The notes below the pieces were generated by a model. It searched no databases. It was not told the DNA's origin and worked only from the letters and a program-made list of their open reading frames with translations. DNA of 64,000 nucleotides from Uranotaenia lowii (Eukaryota > Arthropoda > Insecta > Diptera > Culicidae): the NCBI RefSeq assembly GCF_029784155.1, contig NC_073693.1:353404591-353468590 (forward strand), read 5' to 3'. Made by a program: the position numbers and the translations under genes. Below, piece after piece: positions 36,534 to 47,316 of this stretch; within the stretch, counting starts at the first letter, position 1; every line of letters begins with the position of its first letter.

Positions 36534-36544
36534 TGGCGCCCAAC
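36534..36544 (+). promoter_or_regulatory. Primer binding site, tRNA-Lys type
   Basis: TGGCGCCCAAC starts 3 bases after the LTR end. It is complementary to the 3' end, including CCA, of lysine tRNA used by gypsy-, Osvaldo- and retrovirus-type elements. The match weakens after 11 bases (then TTAAAG). Confidence 0.85.
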
Positions 36545-37983
36545 TTAAAGGTATTTTTTTGTGGAGATTTCGCTTCAGCGTTGAATTTAATATTGAGTTT
36601 TTCTGGAGAAAGGGTTACATATTAGTACCCAAAAGTTGTTCTATTTCTTTGTTTGCGAAGAATAAGTCTATGGAGTTTTGATTACAATATATTATCACGA
36701 AATCAAGAAAATAAATACAGTTTTGTAAGGACAATTTAGCTACAAAAAAACACCTAAACGAAAAACTATCGGAAAATACAATATAATAATTTGAGAGCAT
36801 TCTCATAACTGTATAAACTACTAACTAAATGATTTCAACATTGGTTGAAAGACTATACTTCATCTACTAATTAGATGAATTATCTAAAGGACTTATGACT
36901 ATTCAGCCCCATATAGGCTTGATATTTTTGGAGATTATAAGGTACAATATTTATGGTACTTATGTTTAGGAATTTAGTGTTGTTTGAGGTTCATTGCGTA
37001 GAGTTATTTCGAGTTCAGTAATATTTGGAATCTGCGTACTGATATTATCAGTACAGTTCTGCGTGTTTGTTGAATTGAACATCTCACACTTTCTTCCGGT
37101 TGTGAAACTTATCTGGAAAAAAAGAAACGAAATTAACAAAATATAGAATAAAATATCATAGAATATATCGTGAGTAATATTGAGCTTATTAATTACAATG
37201 TGGGTGTTAATTTGATATACTTGTTCATCGTTATTTATATTGCTGTTTCTGATTAATCGTTATTTATTATTCTAGTGCATTGCGAGGTTATTCGTTGATT
37301 ATTATTATTATTATAGTAACAAATTTCGTCATTACAGTTGTCTATTAAAACGTTACTCAAACTGTGATAATCTTGAAATCGATATAATTCAGCCATTAAT
37401 TATTCAAGGCTGTGTGATAAACATTATTGTGGCGAGAACTTATTGATTTAAAATATTCCATAATTCAATTTAACTTGGAAATTGATATCTTGTGTATTAA
37501 ATTTGTAAATATTTATTTATTTATTCTTATAGTTATTAGTAAATTATGAAATTAGAGTTTATTTATTTTCACTATTAGTTACTTGTTATTTATAGTTATT
37601 GTTCATTCTAGTTTATTAATTTATTGATAGCTTATTTATTTAGATAATTATTTACTAATTTAATTTCGTACTTCTTTACTTATTTTGTTATTTATCGATT
37701 CACGTTTTTAGATTTATTTTCGTGGATTAGTGATATTGTGAAATTGAGATATAATTATTCAGTGATTAGTTATTTTCTGTTTATTTGTTGATATTTATTC
37801 ACATTTAAACGTACTTATTAGTAATTTAATATTTAATTTAGATAGTTTATTAAATTGTATATACATTATTATCGTTCATTGCGAAATTCATTAGTTATTA
37901 TTATCGTGAATCAATCGTTTATGAAGTGAAGTGAAAACTACCTGGTGTTACATTATAAATTAAGTGTTAACATAATAATAAAC
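36545..37983 (+). other. Retrotransposon 5' leader
   Basis: About 1.4 kb, non-coding, with strongly AT-rich TTATTTATT-like words from 37180 on. It is expected to contain packaging signals, but none can be identified by eye. Confidence 0.6.
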
Positions 37984-40002
37984 ATGGCACACAAATTCCC
38001 CAAAGCTGACCATCTAACGGAAGAGGAAGTAAGTTACGAGCTTCTGATCCGAAAATCGGTTTACGACGAAAAAGAGCTAGGTACCGACCAAGAAGAGAAA
38101 CGTAGGTTGCTCCGAAGACTTTTTCACGAAGATGTAAGGGAAAACCGAGAGTGGACTTCACCGTACACGATAGACCAGGAGTTCGATTATATTGCTGGAA
38201 AAATCAACGAACTTGGAAGGAAATTGGAGAACCGATTGGATGAAGCTTCGATATCACGTCTTAAGCACTACTTCTTGAGAGCCAGCAGATGTCGCGCTAC
38301 AGATCAGCCATCGCTTGGTATGGTCAAGGAGCTCACGAACGAAATTCGACAAATGTTGACAAGATTCTGTCCTGACAAGTCAGTTCAAAAGAAGACCCTT
38401 TACCCAGACAGCATGGCAGTTCCATTGCAGCAAGAGACTTTAGAACCGACGATCGGATATGGTGATTCGAATTTAGCTACTGGAGGCAGCCCCTTAAGAT
38501 TTCCTGAACCAGGTAATCATGCGGAACCAAGTCATCGGGAAAACAGAACCGGAACCACCCCGAAACACATCAGACCATCGACATCCCAGGACGACGAAGA
38601 GAAAGCGAGACTGCTTAGACGTATCGCTGAGCTTGAGAACGAACTCGTTCAAATGTGGTCGAAAGCTAACGACAATCAGCACCCGAAACTAGGAGTTGAG
38701 GAGCCGAGGGTCGATTTACTGGAGGCTAGAGTCAACGAGCAACGGAGATATTCGGATGTTCATAGGGAGCCTGAAGCAAGATCGAGCTACAGAGCGACAC
38801 CAAAACTTCACGAGCTACTCCGACCAGTGCGCCGGAATGAACCACAACTTTATTCCAATTTTAAGGAACGACGTTACCTGAACGACCCGGAGTTTGAAGA
38901 CGACAACGACGGATATCCTGTAAGTCAATCATCGAGCTTCTTGGACTCAGATGAAGACGAAAGGTTTGAGAGATCAGGGAACAGGCATTCCCAGCCAATT
39001 AATCACCGCAACCAAGTTCCTAGAAGAGTCCGCCACCCCCGCGAAGACGAGATTCATACGAACGGAGAAAGAAGAAGCTTTTCAAGGCAGTCGAATATTC
39101 GCAGAATAACGGATGCAGAAATTCAAAATGCAGACCGCCGAATGGAGAAGTGGCATCTTACATTCGACGGGGACAACCGCCATCGACCTCTCGAAGATTT
39201 CCTGCACAAGGTGCGAAAGCTAGCACATATGGACCGGATTAGTGAAGACGTGCTTCTACAACGTATCCATACCATTCTTCGCCGCGAAGCTTATGATTGG
39301 TACATATGCTACGCCGAAGAATTCATTGACTGGAAGGACTTCGAGAACAGCATCCGTTACATGTATGGCAACCCTAACAAGGATCAAGGCAACAGACAGC
39401 GAATCTACACGAGAAAACAAAACCGGAACGAAACATTCCTGACGTTCAAAATGGAGATAGAACGCTTGAACAAAATGCTCTCCTGCCCGATGGACAGCGA
39501 TCGTTTATTCGAGGTCATATGGGACAACATGAGGGACCACTACAGATCGAGGTTATCTTGCCGTACCGTGACGAACTTGCGTAAACTCGAATACTACGCA
39601 TACAGAATCGACGCCAATGACCCTGCTTTTCGAAACCGCGAAAACCCACCGAGAACGGCGAATCCAGTGCATCACATCGACACACAGAGGGAAGACCGCG
39701 ATGAACTCTATTCGTCCTATTCTGAGTCGGAGGAAGTCAACGCCATCGATCGTCGTTTCGAGAGGAAGCGCTGGCCTCGAGAGCAACGGCAGAACGATCA
39801 GTCATCCCCCCAGCAATCGACAAACCAGGTCAAGGTAGAGAAGCCGCAGGTGTTTTGCTGGAATTGTCGCAAAAATGGTCATTTTTGGAGACTATGTCAA
39901 GAGCCAAAAAAGATTTTTTGCTACGTTTGCGGAACACCGGACGTGACGTCAACATACTGCGACAAGCACCCGCGTAATCCGAGAAGAGGTTCGGAAAACT
40001 GA
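37984..40002 (+). CDS. gag: Gag polyprotein, Ty3/gypsy type
   Basis: Forms the virus-like particle and binds the element RNA. From ATG 37984 (context AACATGG) the product is 672 residues; the frame continues upstream without another ATG, so this start is chosen. A charged coiled-coil-like stretch lies near residues 205-230 (RLLRRIAELENELVQM). The capsid-type domain spans about 390-545 (WHLTFDGDNRHRPLEDFL onward, with the retrotransposon gag signature YDWY and TFLTFKMEIERL). A CCHC zinc knuckle (CWNCRKNGHFWRLC) is at 625-638. A second knuckle-like CYVC...YC lacks the histidine and is degenerate. The frame is intact and ends at TGA 40000-40002, overlapping pol by 25 nt. Codon use is more balanced than in the AT-rich flanks. 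Confidence 0.95.
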   Translation: MAHKFPKADHLTEEEVSYELLIRKSVYDEKELGTDQEEKRRLLRRLFHEDVRENREWTSPYTIDQEFDYIAGKINELGRKLENRLDEASISRLKHYFLRASRCRATDQPSLGMVKELTNEIRQMLTRFCPDKSVQKKTLYPDSMAVPLQQETLEPTIGYGDSNLATGGSPLRFPEPGNHAEPSHRENRTGTTPKHIRPSTSQDDEEKARLLRRIAELENELVQMWSKANDNQHPKLGVEEPRVDLLEARVNEQRRYSDVHREPEARSSYRATPKLHELLRPVRRNEPQLYSNFKERRYLNDPEFEDDNDGYPVSQSSSFLDSDEDERFERSGNRHSQPINHRNQVPRRVRHPREDEIHTNGERRSFSRQSNIRRITDAEIQNADRRMEKWHLTFDGDNRHRPLEDFLHKVRKLAHMDRISEDVLLQRIHTILRREAYDWYICYAEEFIDWKDFENSIRYMYGNPNKDQGNRQRIYTRKQNRNETFLTFKMEIERLNKMLSCPMDSDRLFEVIWDNMRDHYRSRLSCRTVTNLRKLEYYAYRIDANDPAFRNRENPPRTANPVHHIDTQREDRDELYSSYSESEEVNAIDRRFERKRWPREQRQNDQSSPQQSTNQVKVEKPQVFCWNCRKNGHFWRLCQEPKKIFCYVCGTPDVTSTYCDKHPRNPRRGSEN

Positions 40003-43000
40003 GTTCGGAATGTAAGCGAGGGAACACGAACATTCCAACTTACAACAAAGTTCCCAATTTAAAACCCGACGAATACGACGACCCGATACAGAGAGTTTGC
40101 GAGGTAAGGATCCAAGCTGAACGTTGTCCTTATATCGCAGTCAAAATATTCGATCAAGAATACGAAGCCTTACTCGATTCAGGAGCGAGTGTCAGCGTAA
40201 CGAGCGTGGAAGATATCGCAGAAAGGAACGGCCTTAAACTCCAACCAAGTCCAGTAAAAATAGTGACTGCCGACAAGACCACACACGAATGTCTGGGACT
40301 CGTGAACTTGCCGATCGAGTTCAAAGGTATTACGAGAGTCATTCCGACAGTTGTTGTACCTCAGGTTTGTAGGAAACTCATCCTGGGATACAACTTCTGG
40401 AAGTCGTTCGGAATCAAACCCATGATGGAAGGTGAGAACGGATTCGAGACATTGGCCACCGTAGAAACGGAAAACACAGAAGGCTGCAGTGTTCCAGAGA
40501 TAAACTTCACCATTCTACCCATCGAATCTCTTCCAATGCTGAAACCAACAGAACCAGATGAATCCCTAGACATCCCCGCCCTTAAATTCCCGGAGCCTTC
40601 GAAGACGACAGCCGAAACGATCGAGACTGAACACGAGTTGTCATCGGAGGAGAGGAAGCAGTTGGTCGAGGTCATCAAGAAGTTCCCCGTAACTACAGCA
40701 GATCATCTTGGAAGGACTCATCTGTTGCAGCACGAAATCGTCCTCAAGGAAGGTGCTACACCGAGACGTCAGCCACTCTATCGGTGTTCGCCGGCCATAC
40801 AGTCCGAAATGGACGCCGAAATCGATCGTTACAAACGCATGGATGCTATCGAGGAATGCTCAAGCGAGTGGGCCAACTGCTTAGTCCCTGTTCGTAAAGC
40901 GAACGGAAAACTAAGAGTTTGTTTGGACTCTCGCAACATCAACGCTTGGACCAAGAAAGATTCCTACCCCATGAGGAACATGGGAGAAATCTTTCATAAA
41001 CTGGAGAAGGCAAAGTATTTTTCGGTGGTGGACCTCAAGGACGCGTATTTCCAGATTCCCCTCAAAGAGGAATCTCGAGATTATACAGCGTTCAGGACTA
41101 GCCGTGGTTTGTTCCGCTTCAAGGTTTGCGCGTTCGGTCTATGCAACGCAGGGTTCTCGATGTGCCGATTGATGGATAAGGTCATAGGGTTCGACCTAGA
41201 GCCCAATGTCTTCGTGTACCTCGATGACATAGTCATCGCCACGAAGTCATACCCCGAACACGTCCGCCTCTTAAACATCGTCGCCGAAAGACTATCCAAA
41301 GCCAAGCTGACCATCTCTTTGGATAAGAGCAGATTCTGCAGGAAAAAGGTCACTTACCTAGGGTATCTTTTGACCGAAGACGGAGTCGCGATCGACAACT
41401 CTAGGATTTCGCCGATCCTCGACTACGCAAGGCCGCGGAACGTAAAGGACGTTCGTCGGTTGCTAGGCCTCGCAGGTTTCTACCAGCGCTTCATCAAGGA
41501 GTATAGCAGAGTGGTAGCTCCGATCTCCGACCTCTTGAAGAAAGCTAAAGGGAAGTTCATCTGGACTGAAGCAGCTGAATCCGCCTTCGAGGAGCTAAAG
41601 TCCGCCCTAATATCAGCCCCGATCCTCGGAAACCCCAACTTCGACTTACCGTTTTCAATCGAATCAGACGCATCGGACAATGCCGTGGGAGCCGCCCTGA
41701 TTCAAAGCGTGGAAGGTCAGTCCAAAGTCATCGCCTATTTTAGCAAGAAGCTGAGCAGTACGCAACGCAAGTACGCAAGCGTGGAGAAGGAATGCCTTGG
41801 CGTATTGCTGGCAATCGAGCACTTTCGCCATTTCGTCGAGGGTACGCGCTTCAAGGTTGTGACGGACGCACGCAGCCTTCTCTGGCTTTTCACGATGGGA
41901 GTCGAAACCGGTAACGCAAAGCTGCTTCGATGGGCACTCAAAATCCAATCGTACGATATCGAGCTAGAGTACAGAAAGGGGAAATGCAATATCCTTGCTG
42001 ATTGCCTTTCCCGATCCGTTGAGTCGATTTTCGCGATTTCCCAGACTGATGACGAGTACCAGCAGCTGATCGAAAACATCAGGAAACATCCAGCGGACTT
42101 CGCAGACTTTCGTGTGGTCGAAGGACAGATCTTCAAATATGTGAAGCAGCTAGGAAAAGTCGAAGACTCCAGGTTTCAATGGAAACGTTACCCGCCGAAA
42201 GCGGAGAGGAGAGAAATTATCGAGTCCTCCCACAACCAGGCTCACCTCGGACCAGATAAAACGCTAACTCTAATTAGAGAACGATTTTTCTGGCCCTTAA
42301 TGAGTAGCGAAGTTAAAAACTTTTGTAGGAATTGTGTTCGTTGTCAAATGAGCAAAGCGTCAAATCAGAACTCGACACCACCAATGGCTGAGCAGAGGAA
42401 AACCGCAGAATATCCGTGGCAGTTCGTAACCATGGATTACGTTGGTCCGCTTCCAATATCTGGCAGGAACAGGAACACATGTCTGCTCGTCGTAACGGAT
42501 TTGTTCACCAAATTCGTATTAGTCCAACCGTTCAGACTAGCCACCGCAGAATCTCTTGTCCAGTTCGTGGAAAACCACATATTCCTGCTGTTTGGAGCTC
42601 CTGAGGTGATACTTTCCGACAACGGTTCCCAATTCATTTCCGCCACATTCCAAGATTTGTTGAAGCGCTATCAGGTTACGCATTGGAGAACGCCCAACTA
42701 TCACCCGCAAATCAACGACACCGAAAGAGTCAATCGGGTGATCACCACAGCTCTACGCGCATCGATCGTGAAAGATCATAAAGAATGGGCGAACAACATC
42801 CAGAAGATCGCCAACGCCATACGAAACACCACGCACGACGCAACACGTTACTCTCCGTTCTTTGCTCTTTTCGGTCGGAACATGGTCAGCAAGGGAACCG
42901 AATATCGTAGTTTACGCGACTCACCAAATGGTAATACGAACGAGATCGACGACGAAGACCGGAAGAAAATGTACGCGGATATCCAAAAAAACCTACAATT

Positions 43001-43265
43001 AGCATATCAGAAACATTCCAAGCAATATAATTTACGATCGAACTCAAATTGCCCCACTTATTCCTTAGGCGAAAAAGTCCTAAAGAAAAATACTGAACAA
43101 TCGGACAAGGGGAAGGGATTTTGCGGGAAATTAGCACCCAAATATGTGCCCGCAATCGTAAAGAGATTGGTAGGAAGACATTGCTACGATTTAGTTAGCC
43201 CTGAAGGGAAATCGTTAGGAATCTTCAATTGCAAATTCCTAAAGAAATTTGTTGATCCTGGTTGA
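39978..43265 (+). CDS. pol: Pol polyprotein (protease, RT, RNase H, integrase)
   Basis: It copies the element RNA into DNA and integrates it. The frame opens after a stop at 39975 and runs 1095 codons in the -1 frame relative to gag, so it is probably made as a Gag-Pol fusion by -1 frameshifting. Aspartic protease: DSGAS at residue 67, with ILGYNFW later. RT: VPVRKANGKLRVCLD, the FSVVDLKDAYFQIPL block, and YLDD at 414. RNase H: SDASDNAVGAAL at 564 and TDARSLLWL. Integrase: HNQAHLG...CRNCVRC zinc finger, then catalytic Asp 820 (TMDYVG), Asp 881 (SDNGSQF) and Glu 916 (NDTERVNR), 34 residues between the last two. A GPY/F-like C-terminal segment follows; there is no chromodomain. All catalytic residues are present and no frame break was seen. 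Confidence 0.95.
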   Translation, partial: SEKRFGKLSSECKRGNTNIPTYNKVPNLKPDEYDDPIQRVCEVRIQAERCPYIAVKIFDQEYEALLDSGASVSVTSVEDIAERNGLKLQPSPVKIVTADKTTHECLGLVNLPIEFKGITRVIPTVVVPQVCRKLILGYNFWKSFGIKPMMEGENGFETLATVETENTEGCSVPEINFTILPIESLPMLKPTEPDESLDIPALKFPEPSKTTAETIETEHELSSEERKQLVEVIKKFPVTTADHLGRTHLLQHEIVLKEGATPRRQPLYRCSPAIQSEMDAEIDRYKRMDAIEECSSEWANCLVPVRKANGKLRVCLDSRNINAWTKKDSYPMRNMGEIFHKLEKAKYFSVVDLKDAYFQIPLKEESRDYTAFRTSRGLFRFKVCAFGLCNAGFSMCRLMDKVIGFDLEPNVFVYLDDIVIATKSYPEHVRLLNIVAERLSKAKLTISLDKSRFCRKKVTYLGYLLTEDGVAIDNSRISPILDYARPRNVKDVRRLLGLAGFYQRFIKEYSRVVAPISDLLKKAKGKFIWTEAAESAFEELKSALISAPILGNPNFDLPFSIESDASDNAVGAALIQSVEGQSKVIAYFSKKLSSTQRKYASVEKECLGVLLAIEHFRHFVEGTRFKVVTDARSLLWLFTMGVETGNAKLLRWALKIQSYDIELEYRKGKCNILADCLSRSVESIFAISQTDDEYQQLIENIRKHPADFADFRVVEGQIFKYVKQLGKVEDSRFQWKRYPPKAERREIIESSHNQAHLGPDKTLTLIRERFFWPLMSSEVKNFCRNCVRCQMSKASNQNSTPPMAEQRKTAEYPWQFVTMDYVGPLPISGRNRNTCLLVVTDLFTKFVLVQPFRLATAESLVQFVENHIFLLFGAPEVILSDNGSQFISATFQDLLKRYQVTHWRTPNYHPQINDTERVNRVITTALRASIVKDHKEWANNIQKIANAIRNTTHDATRYSPFFALFGRNMVSKGTEYRSLRDSPNGNTNEIDDEDRKKMYADIQKNLQLAYQKHSKQYNLRSNSNCPTYSLGEKVLKKNTEQSDKGKGFCGKLAPKYVPAIVKRLVGRHCYDLVSPEGKSLGIFNCKFLKKFVDPG
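39993..39999 (+). promoter_or_regulatory. Putative -1 frameshift site
   Basis: GGAAAAC lies directly before the gag stop (codons TCG GAA AAC TGA) and inside the 25-nt gag/pol overlap. The A-site half AAAAC is typical of slippery sites. The P-site half GGA is imperfect because re-pairing mismatches at the second position. No stimulatory stem or pseudoknot was established. Confidence 0.45.
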
Positions 43266-45510
43266 ATCTGAAAATCAATTCAATCATTGTATTTATCAAG
43301 CTATGTACTCCAGTTTTGACTGTAACGACAAAGCACCATGATGCGAATAGCTCTGGTTGCAGGAAATATCAATTAGAAATTGTACACGTTTTTGTTCTCC
43401 ACCATAAAAAAAACGACAAGAACATCATTACAATTCTGGCAGATTAGCCAAACTACTTCTCTAACAGTTTTTAAGATAAATTACCGTTTTTCGTACGTTG
43501 ATTGGCAAGGCCTTTCCCCTCGACCAGAAGTCAGAGCGAGTTCCTAGATCTAGCCAAGATCTAGTGAATGATGACCTATAAAACCAGAAAACTCGGAGCT
43601 CTTAAAGCGTTGATGAGGAGTACCGAAAGGGAAACAAAGTGCGAGTTTAAGTTTGGGGAAACTTAAATGATGACCAACTAATCTCCATGCCTTTTGCGGA
43701 AGAACATGTCGAGCGACTTAGTCAATCGAGCCTGCCGAATAACCGACGAATCTAACGGAATTTGAATATTAAAAAAAAAATCGTCAACCTTGATTGCAAC
43801 TTCACCGCAATGTTGGTCGCAATCACATGATTGATTAGAAATTCGCTAAACTTCTTGAGATGTTGCATAATTAGAGGGCACATATTGCCGTGCAACATCG
43901 TATGCATTAACATTTGTAAATATTTTCTTCCGTACTTTAATTTATTTATTTTTCTTGTTCACGTAAGTTAATTTTGCATGTTTAGGGTATTTATATAGAA
44001 TATAATAAATTTAGGTAGCCTTCAATTTAAAATTATCAAAGTATTTCAGCAAGATTAAAAAAAAATATAAATAAAATTATTTACCTTGAGATGTTACGTT
44101 GTTTATGGACACCCCGTGTCGCGCGACATCGTATGTATTACGCCGTTGTATCATGCCACCCATCAGGTGTATCATCTTCCCGTCCGACAACATCCTAAAA
44201 AGAAATCGAAAGCATTAATATATGCATAAAAACTCACCTATCATATGGAACTTAGCTTCCCTTCGATTAAAGGTAACAATCCTCCATCAAGAGACACAAG
44301 CCAGCCGAGTATTTGAGCCTGATTGATCCATCCAAGGGCTCCAGAATTTCATCCGTAGCTCACCATAGCCTGTGATAAAATCACCACCCAATCTCGCCTG
44401 TAATCAATGAGAAAGATTATAATGCATGATAGCTTACCACGATTAATTATGAACAACCGTCCGCACAGAAAAAGTCCAATAAAAACTTCGAATTCTTGAA
44501 GAAACAACCGTAAAACAGCAGCTAAAAATTTCAATTCCACCCATGTTGATTTGTTTACCTTATTAATTTTGACGTTTACAGCCACAGCAGACAGTGTTTC
44601 GATGTATTAGTATGTTTATTCATTATAGTTAGTAGAAGTTTCGTTTCATTGAGCTTTATAGCACAAGCATTCAAGTGTGCTTCGGAAGCTTTGCTTGCAG
44701 CAACATAAATGCAAGAATGATTTCGGACGTTTTATGTATGTGTTACGTGGTAAAAGTCAATCATTCTGATTGAGCTTTCATTGATGCTAACAGAAAGCAT
44801 GAATAGCCAGCACTATGTTTGGCGTTAGATTCTGCATTGATGTTATTGTTGTAGGTAGTAGTTGTGTGGACGTTGCGTTTTAATAGTCATGAAACTTTTC
44901 CCAAGCTTATGCATGGGCGTGATGTGACTTACTAAACGCGTTGCGGTAAATTCCGTGACGATTTTTTTCCAAGAAGTTGGAGTTATTCGAAACGGAATAA
45001 ACCTGTATTATTGTTCGTTGAGATGTTCATTTTGCGGTGAAATCTGTCTAGACGTATTCAAGCGGAGGGCTTGGAGTTGTCTATGATTAGATCGAACCTG
45101 ATATTTAGGAGGAGCGTTGATTTCATTCAACATGTGCGGTACGGTTAGCTTGAAACGGTTTTCTAATGAAAATTGTGTAGTTTCAATGTTGACTTAACCT
45201 GTTTAGAGTTCAGTTTGTCCGAAATTATTGTTGCTCATACATCGAAACTAAAGTCAGCCAACTGTGATGTCATATATTAATACACCAAAGATCAATGAAC
45301 CATTAATAGTTTATTCATAGTAGGTACCTGTTAGTGATAAGATTATCAATAGTACCTGTTATTTATTATTATATTTAGTTTAATAGTCCAGTCCATTCAT
45401 AAATATCGTCATTTAGTTTAATAGAGGGATGAATTTTCTCATATTCGCCCCCTTACGAAAATTTGGTTATTATTCAATAACCAAATTTTCGTAAAAATAG
45501 TCTGGTGTTA
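43266..45510 (+). other. Retrotransposon 3' non-coding region
   Basis: The region is 2.2 kb with no env-like frame and no convincing antisense gene; a 78-codon minus-strand frame at 44585-44349 has no recognisable features. A diverged direct repeat of about 56 bases, starting CTTGAGATGTT and ending CATCGTATG(C/T)ATTA, occurs at 43854-43910 and 44085-44140. A purine stretch (AGAGGGATGA, about 45423) and a perfect hairpin lie at the right end, but a polypurine tract is not directly adjacent to the LTR as would be usual. Confidence 0.7.
45453..45494. other. Perfect 19-bp hairpin before the 3' LTR
   Basis: The arms TTACGAAAATTTGGTTATT (45453-45471) and AATAACCAAATTTTCGTAA (45476-45494) are exact complements with the 4-base spacer ATTC. 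They lie 16 bases upstream of the 3' LTR, in the place where plus-strand priming and 3' processing signals operate. Confidence 0.95.
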
Positions 45511-47316
45511 TGTAGCAGTCCTCATACTCGAAAATTCGATATTTTTTCTCCGCCTTTAAGTAGACCCAATTTGTCCGTCACTCGATCGATCTCGAACATA
45601 ATATCGATTCGCGCGATCGACGGTTTGAGTAATGCGGTTCGTCACGCTGGGGGAGACGTTCATACATTCTCCCGCGAGGTGTTGAATTGTTTCAGCTAGA
45701 ACCAATTAGCTACTGCGATTCTAATGCAGCTGCCGAAATTCTTATCTCTTGAGATAATCTCATAGAACTCTCAGGGATTATGAACTTCCGCCGAGGGCGT
45801 TCGTAGCAAGGTCACCTTCCCTGTTCTGAGAGCTCAAGGAGACGATCAAACGTTTCTTGAGTGTGATCGGCAGTGGAAGTGCGCGTGGGCCGAGATTGAT
45901 TGGGTCCGAATTTTGGGTAAATTGAAGTGCGGTCAGGACCTTCAATTATAATTAGATTATTATTTGTTTGTTTAGGTAAATAAGCTAGGGAAGTTGCGTG
46001 CCTAGATAGTTAGAGCGTGTGATTCGTTGCATCATAAAAACTGCAGGTAAATTGTGCGTGTGAGAATAAATCGTGCGTTGTTTTAATTTCTTTGTGCCGA
46101 AGAAGGCACAGCACATTTTTCCCACCAGAAGCGGATCAATCCAGGGATCACGCAGCACTCCGCTGCTTAATTTTCCCGCCACACCAGGAACACCCGACGT
46201 TCAGACCCGTCGGAAGCGAGGCGCTCCGTCTACATCGCGTCTCGGGGGAGTGTCGGGAACTCCGCGTGGCCGTGTGGGCCAACCATTGTCACGGCCAACC
46301 AATCGCCAACCCAAGTGCTGCTCAAGGTCAAGGTAAGGCAGCACAGCGTCGGTCGACGACCTTTGACCGCAGGTCAAACCACCGAGCACGTCAGCCAAAG
46401 CACGTGCTTGTGCGAACATCATTCGCCGCCCCATCGACACCTTCTTCGAGCATCTGAGTCGTCAGCCAGCATCCGAGAGATGACTCCTCAGCATTAGGAG
46501 TCGTCACCGCCCGCCAACAGCTCTCTCCATCGCCGCCAGGTAACAGGGGCACAGGATCTGGTGAGTCCATCCCGTTGGGAAAGCTATTATAGCATCGAAG
46601 GGGTCGTCATCGAATGACGAAAACGTGAATTTTCCCACCGAAATATGCTTGCGGACGGTTAACATAGCCCCGTCACGAACATGATCCAGTCGAGAGGTCG
46701 AATTTCCCGTACCACCGTTTAGGGAAACCCCGCTGGTGCAGCATAAAAGCCCGGGTGCGACAAGCTATGTTGCTCTAAAGCTTGTCGCATAAAACACGCA
46801 CGATTTGGGGGGAATACATTTAGGCGTTAACGAGTCGCACGCATGATAGGATAGGTAGAATTTGAATGCTTTAAATGTTAGGATTTAGGAAATAAATAAT
46901 TAAAATTGTAATTGTCATTTGATTTCTTTCTTACTTAATTGAAAGTTTTGACCGAACTGGGGTAGTCCGGGGTAGGACCTGGGGGGTTCATGGGCAATTA
47001 AGCTGTCGTTTGCATTTGGTATTCGGGAGGTCGTCAGCTCAGTGATGAGATTGCCAGGAATGGGCGATCTATAACTGAGTTGTTCTAAGGATTTTATGTT
47101 GATTGGTAGCAATTTCGTCATGTGTTAGTTTCGTCGCATTTTGGGTTAGCTATTTGGAGAGCCCTATCTGATCCGATCCTTAATCACTTTTAAGGACAAT
47201 TTATGGACTCGCCCTCAGCGGAGTCTCACCGGGCATATTAAACCGTGGCGTACGATCTCCTAACGGAGTGGCGCTTAAGTCGTACGCCAGTAAGGGATCG
47301 GTCAGTGGCGGCTACA
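45511..47316 (+). repeat. 3' long terminal repeat (1806 bp)
   Basis: Same length, same termini and same reading frames as the 5' LTR; no difference was found in the parts compared by eye. It is followed by ATAT and the continuing heptanucleotide satellite. Confidence 0.97.

Larger units (their letters stand above)
34725..47316 (+). mobile_element. Full-length Ty3/gypsy-type LTR retrotransposon
   Basis: This 12,592-bp element is flanked by ATAT (34721-34724 and 47317-47320), a 4-bp target duplication inside the GATATGA satellite. Layout: 5' LTR, Lys-type primer binding site, 1.4-kb AT-rich leader, gag, pol in the -1 frame, 2.2-kb non-coding 3' region with a hairpin, 3' LTR. Domain order protease-RT-RNase H-integrase defines Ty3/gypsy (Metaviridae). 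Very long LTRs, a tRNA-Lys primer site and a 4-bp duplication recall the Osvaldo/Ulysses lineage of Diptera; that affiliation is an inference. There is no env-like frame. Equal-length LTRs without a difference in the parts compared, and intact gag and pol frames, mark it as a recent insertion. Confidence 0.96.

Noticed and set aside
40206..43265. Independent pol start at 40206
   Set aside because: It is a GTG inside the protease after the DSGA motif; the open frame extends upstream to 39978, so a Gag-Pol fusion is more sensible.
44349..44585. Minus-strand frame in the retrotransposon 3' region as a possible antisense gene or env remnant
   Set aside because: Too short, no transmembrane-envelope features, wrong strand for env.
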